Assembly: GCF_017654505.1 (NCBI RefSeq)
Contig: NC_054538.1
Span: forward strand, 27,119,674 to 27,183,673
Direction: 5' to 3'
From: Polyodon spathula
Lineage: Eukaryota; Chordata; Actinopteri; Acipenseriformes; Polyodontidae
DNA: 64,000 bases
Shown piece after piece: positions 25,701-39,100 of this stretch (within the stretch, counting starts at the first letter, position 1; each line of letters begins with the position of its first letter). The translations under genes and the position numbers were made by a program. A model generated the notes under the pieces. That model had not been told where the DNA came from and ran no database searches. It saw only the letters and a list, made by a program, of their open reading frames with translations.

Positions 25701-28700
25701 ACAGTTCCTTACCGGTTGATGTTAAATGTTAAATTAAATTTGTTTCCAATATACTTTCAAATAATTCCTTTTTATCTTGTTAAACCATTCCTTTTTTAAC
25801 TTAATTTCAAACAACTTTTCCTGTTATGCGGCTTCCTACTACAGTTTCTTTGTTCTACCTGACAAAAACAAAACAAAACAAACAAACAATGACAGAAAAC
25901 AGAAAACGTTAGGTTATTATAATAATCCTGGTTCCCTGAAATAGAAATGTAACATTATCCTTTAATACCATTCAGGGTAGATGGTATTAGAGGATAAATA
26001 CCCACGAGGTAATGGTTGCATTTTGTACTTGATGTGGAACTAAACAGTGTGCCCACTCACCTTCTCAATGTTCCCATACAAACAAATAAGGTTGAAGATC
26101 CTGGTGCAGTTCATTCTCTTGGCATGCAGACCGCTCACCATGGCAACAGAGCTGGAGGAGGATGCTCCGTGGCCCATGTAGGAGGAGGTTTGGGGGAGTG
26201 GGTAAGTAACCACCTCCGGGATATCATGAGAGCCCATTTTATATCGATTATTACTCGACAAGGGCAGTAGGGGGCAGTGAGAACCTGAAGAACAAAAAAA
26301 AAGGAACACTCTGTTAAATCTCTGTTTCTCAATCTGTTAAATCTCTGTTTTTCAATCTGTTAAATCTGTTTCCCAATCTGTGAAAACCCTGTTTTTCAAT
26401 CTGTGGATCTCTGTTTCTCAATCTGTTAAATCTGTTTCCCAATCTCTGAAAACCCTGTTTTTCAATCTGTTGGATCTCTGTTTCTCAATCTGTTAAATCT
26501 GCTTCTCAATCTGTTAAATCTGTTTCTCAATCTGTTAAATCTGTTTCTCAATATGTTGAATCTTTCTCAATCTGTTAAATCTGTTTCTCAATACACTGAA
26601 TCTGTTTCTAAATCTGTTGAATCTGTTTCTCAATCTGTTGAATCTGTTTCTCAATCTGTGAAAACCCTGTTTTTCAATATATTGAATCTCTCTTTCTCAA
26701 TCTGTTAAATCTGTTTCTCAATATACTGAATCTGTTTCTCAATCTGTTAAATCTGTTTCTCAATCTGTTGAATGTTTCTCAATCTGGTGAATCTCTCTTA
26801 ATCTATTGAATCTGTTTCTCAATCCGTTGAATCTCTCTCAATCTGTTAAATCTCCATTTCTCAATCTGTTAAATCTGTTTCTCAATCTGTTGAATCTTTT
26901 TCAGTCTGCTGAATCTCTCTTAATCTATTGAATCTGTTTCTCAATCCGTTGAATCTCTCTCAATCTGTTGAATCTCTGTTTCTCAATCTGTTACATGTTT
27001 CTCAATCTGTTAAATGTTTCTCAATCTCTTAAATGTGTTTCTCAATCTGTTGAATCTCTTTCTCAGTCTGCTGAATCTCTCTTAATCTGTTGAATCGGTT
27101 TCTCGATCTGTTGAATCTCTCTCAATCTGTTGAATCTTCCTCAATCTGTTGAATCTCTGTTTCTCAATCTGTTAAATCTGTTAAATCTGTTTCTCGATCT
27201 GTTAAATGTTTCTCAATCTGTTAAATCTGTTTCTCAATCTGTTTAATCTCTTTCTCAATCTGTTTAATCTCTTTCTCAATCTGTTAAATCTTTGTTTCTC
27301 AATCTAAATCTAAATCTAACCAAACTATCCCTCTTTATTTGCATCTTGGCGTAAGCAGCCATATCTGCTATTATTATCCTGTGCAGGGGATACACTGGTC
27401 TGTATGTATGTCACTGAGGCAGGGCAGAAGCCCTGCTGCTATAAATGGTGTGTGTGTGGGAATATAAGGTTGGCAGGGATGGGGTTAAGTCTGTCCCTGC
27501 TAGCAATCACAGGTGTGTCCATTACCCAGTTAGGTAACTGGTGCTATTTGGGGAGTGTCCACATGTAAAAAATGAGCCAGAAATTCTTGGTTGGGGAAAG
27601 GAGTTTGTGCTGTGATGGTATCTGTAGCAGCCTGCAAGTCACTTATTCTTTTGTTTGAACATTTTACTTTGGATCTCGTGCCAGTTTATTTTGTTCCTAT
27701 TTGACTAAAGTAAAGTGTGACTGTGACGCTACCCTGTCAGTCACACTTTACATTTTTGTATATATCTAAAAGATGGAGTTCTGTCTGTCACACTTATATT
27801 GTACTTACATGTATCTTGAGAACACAAGAAGTTCTACATTCAGGAAATCAGTCATTTTAATATACCGTAACAGGATACAAACACCTCATCTGCTTATCTC
27901 ATGACATCTGATTTTACATAATCCACCTATAATTTGTATTAAACTATTCACTGGCATTTCTTATTTGATCCTATTCTTTATATATTGTTGATCATACTAC
28001 TGATAGGCTCTAATTTTGAATGTACAGCCATGGGAGGAAGGTGTACATTACAGGGTTCTTACGCTATTTTTCTGGGTGAAATCAAGGACTTTCAAGAATT
28101 TTTCATGGCCACACACATTATAATTTCCAAGACCAAAAAAGAATGTCACGCTACAATGCATATGTTTTTTCCCAATCAAAACTCCAACTGCAGTTACCTC
28201 AGCTGTATCGCAATAACTAAAACTATAATGGTGGTGACAAAAAATATATCATATGTCATAAAATGTCATATCACCCAAGAAACAACATTAACACTTGGAC
28301 ACACAAAGTCATCACAAAATTAAAAGGTCCGACTTAGTATATTCCATTAATAAAATATTAACTGACAATCTTATGTGGCTGTTTACTTGGTATTTTTAAA
28401 TTTATTTTATTTAGTGTGTCAAGTTATAATTTTCAATTTTCTCCCAATTTGGAATGCCCAATCGCTTTTCTCCTCATCGCAGCAATTCCTCACATGGCTC
28501 GGGAGACCGGAAGATTCAATGGGTGTCCATTGATCCCACGACAAAGCCAGCTTCCTTTTTCACGCAGGAACTAGAGAGCGGAAGTCAGTGAGCTACAGAC
28601 CTCTGGAGGACAAAGGCCACCCCTGAGCACACTGGGCGACAGGCCAGCAGGGTTTGCTGCAGAGCGATAAAGAGAAACAGCGCGTGCCGGTTTTACCTCC

Positions 28701-31700
28701 CTAACCCACAGGAGCACCTGGGCCAATACGACTCTTTTTGGAGTTCCCAGCGAAGACCGGCCTACTTCACACAGCCAGGATGCGAACCTGCGCTGTATGA
28801 CTCACAATATGATTCTACATGCAGGTTTTCAACTTCAAGCTCCTTATTCACCTAAAACCCTGACTCAACACTTGCCTGGCCATGTGAAAGAAGCAGCACA
28901 TTTTGAATAACTTTCCAAATCTGTAAAAGACGGATTACACTATGTAACATAATTTTCGTTCCTGGGTAGTAAGTGTTATTTCCTAATTGCTTATGCCTCA
29001 AAAGTATAGAAAATGGCTATTATTCCCCACAAACTTTGCTTTTGTGACCAGGACAGTGGTATTTCAAAATATCACTATTTCCAATGGGAAAATGGGCAAA
29101 TGTGTGTCTTTTCGTTCACATAAAGTCAGAAAAAAACAACATATGAATCCAAATTAACATGTATTTATACTAAAGTAATACAAAAATGACTACAAAAGAT
29201 TTAGAAGTGAGTAGTTTTTCAAGATTTACGATTATACTGTAAATACAGTATAATCGTAAATCTCGATAAACTACTCCTAAATCTTTTGTAGTCATTTTTG
29301 TATTGCTTTAGTATAAATACATGTTCATTTGGATTCATATGTTGTTTTTTTCTGACTATGTGAACGAAAAGACACACATTTGCCAAAAAATTGTTACAGT
29401 GTTATTGGCCATGTTTTTATACAGAAGGACATCAACTCTGTCATTCATTTCATAGTCTTTGAATCTTGCAGGAGTCATTGTCACTTCCATAAACTCTCCA
29501 AACTGGTGAAGTATACTGTCACACTTACTCTTTTGGCATCCACTAAAATCTTCAAAATTTTCTTCACATTTTTTGCAGCACTTATCTCTACCACAGGACA
29601 TAAGCCTTAGATCTATGGCAGACATGATTCTCACAAGAGCATATTTGATTGGCAATTTCTCCATTAATTTATTCACAATCTTAGCCAGCGTAGTTCCGCA
29701 ATGCATTTTAAATTAGAGCACTTTAAGTTCACTGACTTTTTTGGCTGTTAACACTTTTTAAAATACCTTTTAAAACACTGTCTCCCACAAGGCCCACTTC
29801 CACCTTTCTGAAGTCACAGAAATGTTTATTTTTCACTGGATCCACTTTCATAGGCTTAACAGCCGTTGTGGCTTCTTTAGAAACATCACATCAAACAAAT
29901 CTTTGATTCAGTCTTCTAGTAACATGTTTCCTATCATCGCTAAGGAAAGGCACCATAGGTTTATCAATCTGGTAGGCAGTAAGCAATGGTGTGATATGTT
30001 TAGCGACAGACAGAAAAATAAAGATTTTAGCAGTAACCAGGTTGTTACTGTACATCGCTATTTCAAAGGATTTTGTTTTTGGATCAGCACACTTCTTTTC
30101 GTTCACCAGTTTAACATACTTAATGACATTAGACCAAATGTCAAGGGCTCTCTGCTACCAGAACATTTTCTACTCACCTCTGCTGACAATTTCAAAGTAA
30201 AATGTTCACTACTTGTGACCACTATAATCTTCCCTCCTAGCTGCGGTATCTTTGAACAGCCAAAAAATACTGGATGGCACTTTGGTAATTTACCAACTAC
30301 ACCCACGAAAACCATCCCTAAAAGCTCCATTAACAATATGCAGTCCGCAGCTCCCAATGCTGTATTGGTGGCACTCGAGACAACTGCAATACTGACCTTA
30401 GCGCAGGGCACTCCAGACGCTCTGAGGTTTACAAACAAAACTGGACAGTGGCCAAAATAAACAAACAAACAAGTTTTGTGCTGGTTTAATTAGTAGCAAT
30501 TGTTATTTCTTTTCAGTTCTTACTTTTACATTCCTCCTCTTTGAGCAGCCTCAACCCTGAGGAGCGGCTGATCCACTCTTTATATATATGCGGCCATCTC
30601 CAAATTGGTAATTACTTAATTAATTGAGAGATGGCCACATTATGCACGTTATTAGCTGGATGGGGAATTACAACTCCATCTGTGCTGTAAAACAGTAACA
30701 ACAAAACATTGTGTTTTAAACACCAAACAATACATTTAAATCATAATAACACAAAAGGAAATACATAGATTGATTTTTTTCAACATAAGCTCTAAACTTC
30801 TTAAGCATGATGTTGGCGTCAGCGTGACCTAAAAATTGGGACCCCTAATATCTTGAGGCTAATTTGCAGTTTTCCACACAGGCACACATGGATTTGCTTA
30901 GATTGAGATTTATGGTTCAGATTCTCGTCATATAGCAACCCAGACTGATCTGCTTTGCTGACTTACTCCAATAACATGGACTTGAAATAGGGAGCAATAT
31001 CATAACAACAAAGCATTTCCGTTCTCCACAAGAAAATCATATCACATGATTTGTATGAGTAGTGATATTTAATTCCATTTAATTCCAATATTATTTCAGA
31101 CTTTAAGTAATCGGTTTTGGTTACATAATACGATACTGTCCCAGAGACACTCGACTCTTAAGTATTAGAAGGCCTACTGAGACTGCTTGAAGATGCAGCT
31201 ACGCACAGCGATTTAACTGATGAATCAGTCATCTTTAATGTTCATTGCACTACCCTCTTTGCTGACTTAAATCACAATATTTTTGCCTTCCCGTGTGACT
31301 TTTTAGCGCCGACTTGCCCATGTTGCTGATGTCGAAGTTTTTCATGCAATACCAGCGCCATGCTTTATATCGATTGATTTGTTTTCCTGCAGCCGGTCAC
31401 TGTTGGCCTTGTTTTCAAGCCATACTTTATTGAAATGGCACTTGCTCAATAACTAAACACACAGCTAACGGAATTGTTATTAAGTAGTAACCACAATTTC
31501 CCCCAACTCAGGCGACCACAGAGCTCACACAAAACTACACTTGACTGATAAGACGGTGAGCCAATCCAAAAGCACGAAACAGTGCGCCAAACAGAGTTAG
31601 GTCACACCCGAATAGTTGTTTGAAATACATTTGTGGGGCTTAAAAAATGTGGAATGCAACAAATAAATAAAAAAAAATTACCCAATTAAACAAAAAAAAT

Positions 31701-33575
31701 GTATGACTTTTCCATGATCCTATAATAAAATGCCAATTTTCCAGGGTATTCCAGGAATGGATTTTGTAAAAGCAGATTTCTAGGAGATTCTGTGTTTAAG
31801 CACCCGTATGAAACCTAATATTATTAAGGAAGGTGTATATTATTAAGGAAGGTGTATATTATTAATGAAGGTGTATATTGCTGGTATACTTGTTTTTAAC
31901 AGTTCTGATACTCTAAGGGGATGTGGCACATGAAGTGCTCCCAGAGGCAGTTGTATTGCTTGTTGGAAACAGCAGGAGCTTGTGTGAAACTCACCATACC
32001 CACTGTCACCATAGGAAGATGGGTGCTCTCCTAGGATGGCTTGCCGCTGCCTTCCCTTCCCCCTATCTGAAAAAAATTGCAATTGTTACATTACATTTAA
32101 AAGTGTTACCGCTAAATGCTAAAAAATGTGTAGATATATTGACCCACAGACTGTAAACAACAGAAAAACAGACTGCTTGACCAAAATCTCAGCCAGGTCA
32201 CATATCAGACCAAGGTCTCCAATTCTACAGCTATGGCCAAACGTTTTGCATCACCTAATAAGAGTAACTAATTTTGCTTCATAAAGTCGAATGAAACCTG
32301 TGGAATGTTACGTTAACATATTGAATTGCATACCTATATACATAATGAAAAACTGGCAAAAATTTAAAATTGTAACATTTCGAAATCTAAAATGAAATAC
32401 TGTACTGCTATTATGTCTTCTGGTAGACTTTTGATACAGTCAGAACTCGGATATCTGTTACCCAGTGACACGTCAAGTCGCGTTTTACGTCCTTGTATTA
32501 AGAATAAACCCAAGCCCCATTATTTATATGTAACAAATGAATGCACTTACCCGTCGCACGCGATTTCCGACTCTGTCACCAGTTTTCTGGTACAAAGCCC
32601 ATCTCTTCATTGTTACAGTTTATTTAAATATCCGCCACCACCCGCAGTTTTTTTTTTTGTGTGTTTTTTTCGTTTCGAAATTCCTCTAATTTCACATGAT
32701 GAAAATGCAGTAAAAACAAAGTGAACGAGACAAGCTACGGTAATGTAAAAGTTAATCATTAAACAGTTTTAGGTACTGTGATGCATTTTTTTTTTTTAAA
32801 TGTGATCTTCAGTTACTTTTGTGCATTTTCATTTGCAAGTGAACTGTGACAATTGGGCCTTATTTAGCATTATATTCTGCAATTTTGAATACTGATTTTG
32901 GATACTGTTTTACAGTAACTCTAGAAACTGTGTTTTTTAATCTTTTGCTAAATTGCATTGCCTTTTATATTTTACAGAGTTCTGTGCATGGGTAACATTT
33001 TGATTACATTTTTGGGTCGTTAATAGGGAATTTTACACAATGCTACAATAAGTATCGTACTGTATTACAGTCCACGTGTTGTTTCTTTTGGCAATCAGAA
33101 CAATACAGTTCTGAATTAAAATACTTACTCTGTTGAAAATACAGTACTGTTCCAACAAAACCAACTACAGTACATCAAAATGGAAGCCTACTTCTTTTAA
33201 AACACTGTCCTTTCAGCTATATATTTTTGACATTGTATCTTTTTTGTGTTCCCTGAAAAAAACATGGCATGGGTTGGAACAGACCAAAATGAAATAATCA
33301 GATAAGCGTCACACTCGTTTAACTGACACAGGAGTCAAAATTCATGTATCATTTTGTAGTTTCTTTGATTACATAATGCTAAGTAAAATATCTAAATTAT
33401 GTTCATACAGTTTATACATTTTTTAAAATGATGGTTCAATCCTAAAATTCTAGATGATGCAAAACCTTTAGCCACAGCTGTACAAGTGACTAGTTGAAGG
33501 TCATCTTTCAAGGTCAACAGTTCCAGAAGTATATGGCTTGTGCTTAAATGCCCTACAGACAAGCCAAATAATTCA

Positions 33576-33647
<72 letters not shown>

Positions 33648-36094
33648 CAAATGTTTATATAATTCAGCAAACTCACAAGTGAGGGCTGTAGCAGAGTATA
33701 GCACTAGTACAGGATTGCAAATAAAGAAAAAAAACTATATAGCAACTACAATACAGACATAGTACAGAACATAATTTGGAAAAATAAAAAGATTTATACA
33801 CCTTCGGGAAGAAAAAAAAAAACTTTACACAGTGCAGATTACATTCTTTAGAAAGCTCTTGTGCACAATTGGGGAAAAACAGTACCTGTGTTTTTACCAC
33901 TAGCGTCAACACCAACATTTTCAATGAGGCCTTCTTTAAACTTGCAAGAGGGGTTTCAGCACAAGCGAATAACATCAACCTGTGTTACAGTCAGTACATA
34001 CATAGTTCAGTGGATACAACTTGTAACAGCCTAAGCATCAACCACAGAAGAGGAGGGATTGAATTGAAAGAACAGCAATGCTTTCAGATTCAGATGACAT
34101 TTCTGTTTCTTTATACTGGATTTTACTTATAAATCGTTCTCAGTATCCGTTGTCTATTTGCCAAATATAAAGAAGCACACATTCTAGTACCACAAGGCAT
34201 TTTATAGCATCTCCATTACATGATGGCACCATTACTTGGATTAAGCAATTATAAAGTGAAGTGTTGAAGCCAAAGCAAAATACAAAATTTCTGGAATAAA
34301 ATGGTAAATGCAATTTAGTAGCAAGTGTCAGGCAACAACAGGCAACAACTGTTCATTCAATTCTGTGTCACACCATGAACAGTGGTTTCAGCTAAATATC
34401 AATACAATACCATTCATCTTTTTTGTTTCTTAACAACCAAACAGGACATAGACCTCTCTAGATGACATTTTTCATGCAGTTTTCTGAAGTTCTGGCTATT
34501 GTCCACTAAGCTGTCAATCTGGTAAGTGAACAATAATACAGAATAAAAATCCATAATGTCACTCATCCCTGGCATGCCTGACAAGTCTTATTTGATATAT
34601 AACTGTAAAGACATGCCTGGATTAAAGCTGTAACATCCTTTCTTGTCCTCATTATTTAGAAGATAGATAGCTGTCTAAATTAGTAGTGTGAAAAAAGCAA
34701 AGAGATATTGCAGCTTTAAAAAAAGATCACCAAACCATCACTTGTTTGTATCAGGAAATATATTTCAATGAGGTGACCATGACAATGGCAAGACCACTTA
34801 GTTTTGAAGCCTTTGAATAGACTTATTATTGCAGAGTAACTACAGAGAACAGAGTTCCCTTGTTATTTAAAAATGTGATAAATGAATTTGTGAAGTAATA
34901 CCCATTCAGTAGGTCTAGCTGATCTGTTATATATGTAAACTGTACCTGTATAATTTGTTACTGTGAAATAACAAGGGAGTACTGTAGTTGGTGGTTAGTG
35001 AGTTTATAAGTAAAAAATGAGTAAATCTATCTGACATGGAAGGGGAGATGTTAGTCTTAAGGTCATTCGTAATGCAGTACTTTTTTAATAGAGATGATTT
35101 GGTGACAATCAGATTTTTTTGACAAATTGTCCCCTAGAATTTTTCAATCAAATAACTGAATATACACAAAAACTTCAGGCTCAGTCTAGATGGGATATTG
35201 ATCCACGCACAGGGAGAGTCCTTCCTTTTGAGACGTGTTGAGGTGGTGCATGTATTCAAGATGAGTGGCAAGTCAGGACTGTCATGCACGTATGCATGAT
35301 GAGGTGCAGAGTCTGCCTGACTGTCATTCTTTTTGCTTCCATCTCTGAACCCTCCCCCCTCGCCTATTCGGAAAAGTCCTTTCCACAGTGAAGCAGCGTG
35401 CAGGTCGGTAGGTAGGAGTTTTAGGTTGTGTTTATTCAATCAGTCCTAATTCAGGTTCTCTTTTACTTGGGAATTGCGTGTTGCTTGGAGAGATAGAGAG
35501 TCTTATGTGCTGCTGGCTTGTCTGCATGTTTGAGTTCCACCTTCACTTGTGTCCATTATTGTCAATAGAACCAGTAGGGGGCACTAGAGTCAGAGTACAG
35601 CTTCATATTCTCAGTTTACACCACATGGTGGCCAGCAACATTTGCACCTTTTTTTACTCTTCATATCACTGTTAACATTTCTAAATTTATTAGCATTTCA
35701 GCATTTAATCAAATCTCTTGTGCATTAACATCTCTTTGCCAACATCTACTCACACTTTATTAAAATGATTGTATCATAAGAAAAATACTTCAATGTCAGT
35801 ATGAGTCCAGGGCAGCAATTATAAAACAAAAAAACATTTAAAAGGGAAAGTATACATATTTTTGTGAAAATCCTCTTAAAGCATATGGATCATAAATATA
35901 TACAAGTATTTTTTAAAGAACAAAAAAAGCTTTTCATTTCTCTTCCCCACTATCCCTTTCTCCCCTAGTCCCTGTAGACTGACTGTTGGGAATAGTAACT
36001 CTGACAAAATATCAAATGTGAAGAACTTCACTAAAATATAGATTCTATATATCCTGACCTCATTTTAACTGCTAAGTACATTTTATCTTAAAAG

Positions 36095-36167
<73 letters not shown>

Positions 36168-39100
36168 TAAAGTAACCTTACCTCGTCTAACCAGATATGG
36201 TTTAGTGTAGTCCCAACTATCACTGTCATTTCTTATGACGTTAAGACGGGTTGGCTATTGGAAAAAGAGAAAACTTTAGGTTATTATTGTAACCCTGGTT
36301 CCCTGAAATAGAAATGTAACCATTACTGAGTGGGTATTTACCTCCGAAACCTATAAAATATATCAAAGCTGCCTGCAGAACCTGTGACACAGTCATTGCC
36401 CGCCCCCGAGGGTACAAAATGACACCAGTTTGCCGCTGGTTTGTGCCCTGGAGGTGGTTGCTTGTGATGCATGCGCACCAATTACTTTGTGGATTCCCGT
36501 GTGTGGTGAATGCGCTGCAGCATCTCGTCCACGTGTGCTTGGGAAAGCCAAAGCTGTCTGCGTACGGCTACCAGCACAGCCAGGTTTCCACCTACAGCCT
36601 GCCCGTTCAGTTTTGACAGACGGAACAGGTTCTTATGAATCAGGCGCAGGGCCTGTGGCTGTCAGAGAGGAACCTCAGCAAATAGGACCAGTAAACTACC
36701 AGAATACTATTAAAAGTTGCCCAGCCATGCGGCGAATGCATTGGTTGAATAGGCACGCTTGAGGATCACCTCCGAGACCCTGCACTGTTTGTTGGTGCAG
36801 ATAGTGCCCTTGGACAGGAGTGCTAAATTAGTTGTCTGTACCAGCGCGGCAACTGAAGCCTCTACCAGCGGAAATTAGGCCAGGCCCAGCTTCTCCACAT
36901 TGTGCACCCATATATAGGGTGTCCATAGACTGGGAAATAACAGGATCTGTAGCCAGGTGACCCCAGGACAACTGGATCCATTGGGGGTGGGGGCACGGGA
37001 GATGTGGTAGGCTAGTCATCAAAGATGGACTGTCTTGTTTCACCTTCTGAAGGCCAGCGCACTTGAAAGACTGCAGTGGCCTGCTGACAGGGAGAGCTTA
37101 ACCGCGGGGGATGTGCTGTCTGACTCCACGTCCTCAGACAGGAACACCAGCTCCTCAGAGACAGCGATGGACAGCATGTCATCCTGCAGTGAATCTGCAC
37201 TCATAGCCCCCTGGGATCCCAAAGAGATAGGTGGGGCAGGCAGCGTCGAACGTTTACGTAACTCTGTGAGCACCGTTCCTTGATGGGAAACTGTTGCCCA
37301 GAGTTTCTCCATCTGCTCCGAGCCCGCTGATCGCTTGGAATGGCGACTCTTTTCTTCTCTTCTTCCTCTTCCTCGAAAGAAAAGAAGGAGAGGCATAGGA
37401 GGATGAGGGAGTCTGTGAGGACAGCTTCCTTCATAGGCTACTTTCACGGGTGCATTGTCTGCTCTCCCTTGGCACAGAGCCATGGGGGGAGGACGTAGCC
37501 ACCTCTCTAATGTTGAGGGTGATGGGGAAGAGCTCTGTGCAGGAGTGAGGGACGCAGAGCACTCTGTAGAGCTGCGGGAGAGGCATTTCTCCAGCATGCA
37601 CTTGGAGAAACGTGCACAAAGCTTGTGGCTCACCAGTGCCTCCTTTGCGTGATCTGGCTCAATGCAGGAAGAGCATCTGCTGTGCTTGTCCTCAACAGGC
37701 AGACTAGCCTTGCATGTCTCACTGGGAAAAAACACAGGAATTATGCAAGTAGCAATGCAGTGTACAGTAACACTGGACAGGTGCTGCTTCAGTCTGCTTA
37801 AAGACAGCAATGGGGCTGCTCAAGGTTGGTACCAGATCGAGGATGTAACCTTTGGTTGGTAGTGCGTCAGAACCGGGACGGTACCAGTTTGGTTTGGTGA
37901 CTTTATCACTGGGTCAGTAATGTATGGTACTGGTTTGCGGCAACGGAGCAGGTCGGTGACCTCGGTACCAGTACGGTACGGGTCCACCAGTACGGTACGG
38001 GTCCACCAGTTCGCAGTTATCGCGGGTAGCACTGTACAGAGAACCTATGAAAGCTACTGGCAAAGCCAAGTTAGTACTCACACGAAACTGAGGGTAGCCT
38101 GCTTGTTAAAATGAACTAACAGCCCAGTTGGAACTGTGACACTACCAGGTAGGTTCACTACTGGTTTGGTGACTTCAGCACTGGGTAGGTATGGTATCTG
38201 TTCGGTCACCTTGGTCCCAGTTCGGTACAGTATGGTACCAGGTCAGGAACGGAGCGGGTCAGTTACCTCAGTACGGTATGGTATGGTAAGGGTCCACCGG
38301 TTTGCAGTTACCATGGGTAGCACTTTACACGGATGCCCACCTGTGCACGCTACTGGCAAAACCACTAAGTCAGTACTCACACGAGACAGAGGGAAGCCTG
38401 CTTGTTAGAATGAACTATCGGCTCTCGCGATGGTGATGCAAAAGCTGTCACCAAAACGGCATCAAGATGCTGTGGTAAAGATTGCAAGCAACCACAACCG
38501 AAGAAGCCTCTTGATCCTGCGCAACGCTGCTCTCAATACACGTGTGCCGCAGCACATAATGCAGACAAGTCTGCATGTAGTCCCTGTTAAAACAGAAAAA
38601 CACAACGAGAAAAGAAAAATATTTCTCTCATACAAAATACAGTAACAACAATTACTTTATTATACAAACCGTCTCGTAATTTTAGCCGAAGCCAAAACAA
38701 AAATAAAATAACTCCAACCAGAGCTATTGCAGCCTGGGGGAAGAGCAGCCAACTTACGTTGCTTGATCCCTGGGAAGGAGCGACTCAAGCCGCTGGCTTC
38801 ACGTGGGACACAAGCCCTCTGCAGGACGTAACAAACAGGCTGTAGTGCACAATATACCCGTAATTAATTTTGAAAAATTATTACAGCGTAAATAAATTAT
38901 CGCATTAAAACATAACAATTAGAGAAAATTATACAGTCATAAGCTACAAGTAGTCAACTGATAGGCTCCTTCTGTCAGGTCAGTCTAGAAAGAAAAATGG
39001 TGCAGAGGTCTGTGAGTGCTGTCATTTTGCGCCTGGGGGCGGGCCATGACGGCCTCACATGCTCTGTGAGCAACTTTGACATATTTTATAGTTTCGGGTC

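Larger units (their letters stand above)
28049..31782 (-). mobile_element. Candidate hAT-like DNA transposon, about 3.7 kb
   Basis: Left end cagggttcttacgc then gaaatcaaggactttcaaga; right end, inverted, contains tccaggaatggattttgt and gtgtttaagcaccc. The ends share the CAGGGT/GGGTGCTTA and 'ggact-ttcaa-g' theme common in hAT subterminal regions, but only loosely. Three broken frames on the minus strand (29356-29706, 29891-30106, 30103-30468) resemble an uncharacterised fish transposase-like protein. A SINE-like repeat (28425-28805) is nested in it. The boundaries are tentative. Confidence 0.45.
32067..36181 (-). other. HNRNPLL intron between exons E and F (4.1 kb)
   Basis: Contains a mariner-type element (32228-33480), (TA)n at 33582-33643 and 36099-36163, and unique-looking sequence (33840-35500). 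A 101-codon frame at 35134-35439 (minus) is discussed in the findings. In mammals the corresponding intron of HNRNPL and HNRNPLL contains a poison exon. Confidence 0.6.

Noticed and set aside
26016..26270. 84-codon plus-strand frame
   Set aside because: Antisense shadow of HNRNPLL exon G and the DIRS repeat.
26320..27315. CRISPR-like array or coding repeat
   Set aside because: Irregular unit length and no constant repeat-spacer pattern; degenerate satellite.
33538..33762. Tyr-Ile repeat protein
   Set aside because: Translation of a (TA)n microsatellite.
33840..33978. Extra conserved exon (peptide [19 protein letters not shown])
   Set aside because: Looks coding for a short stretch, but stops precede it and no family was recognised.
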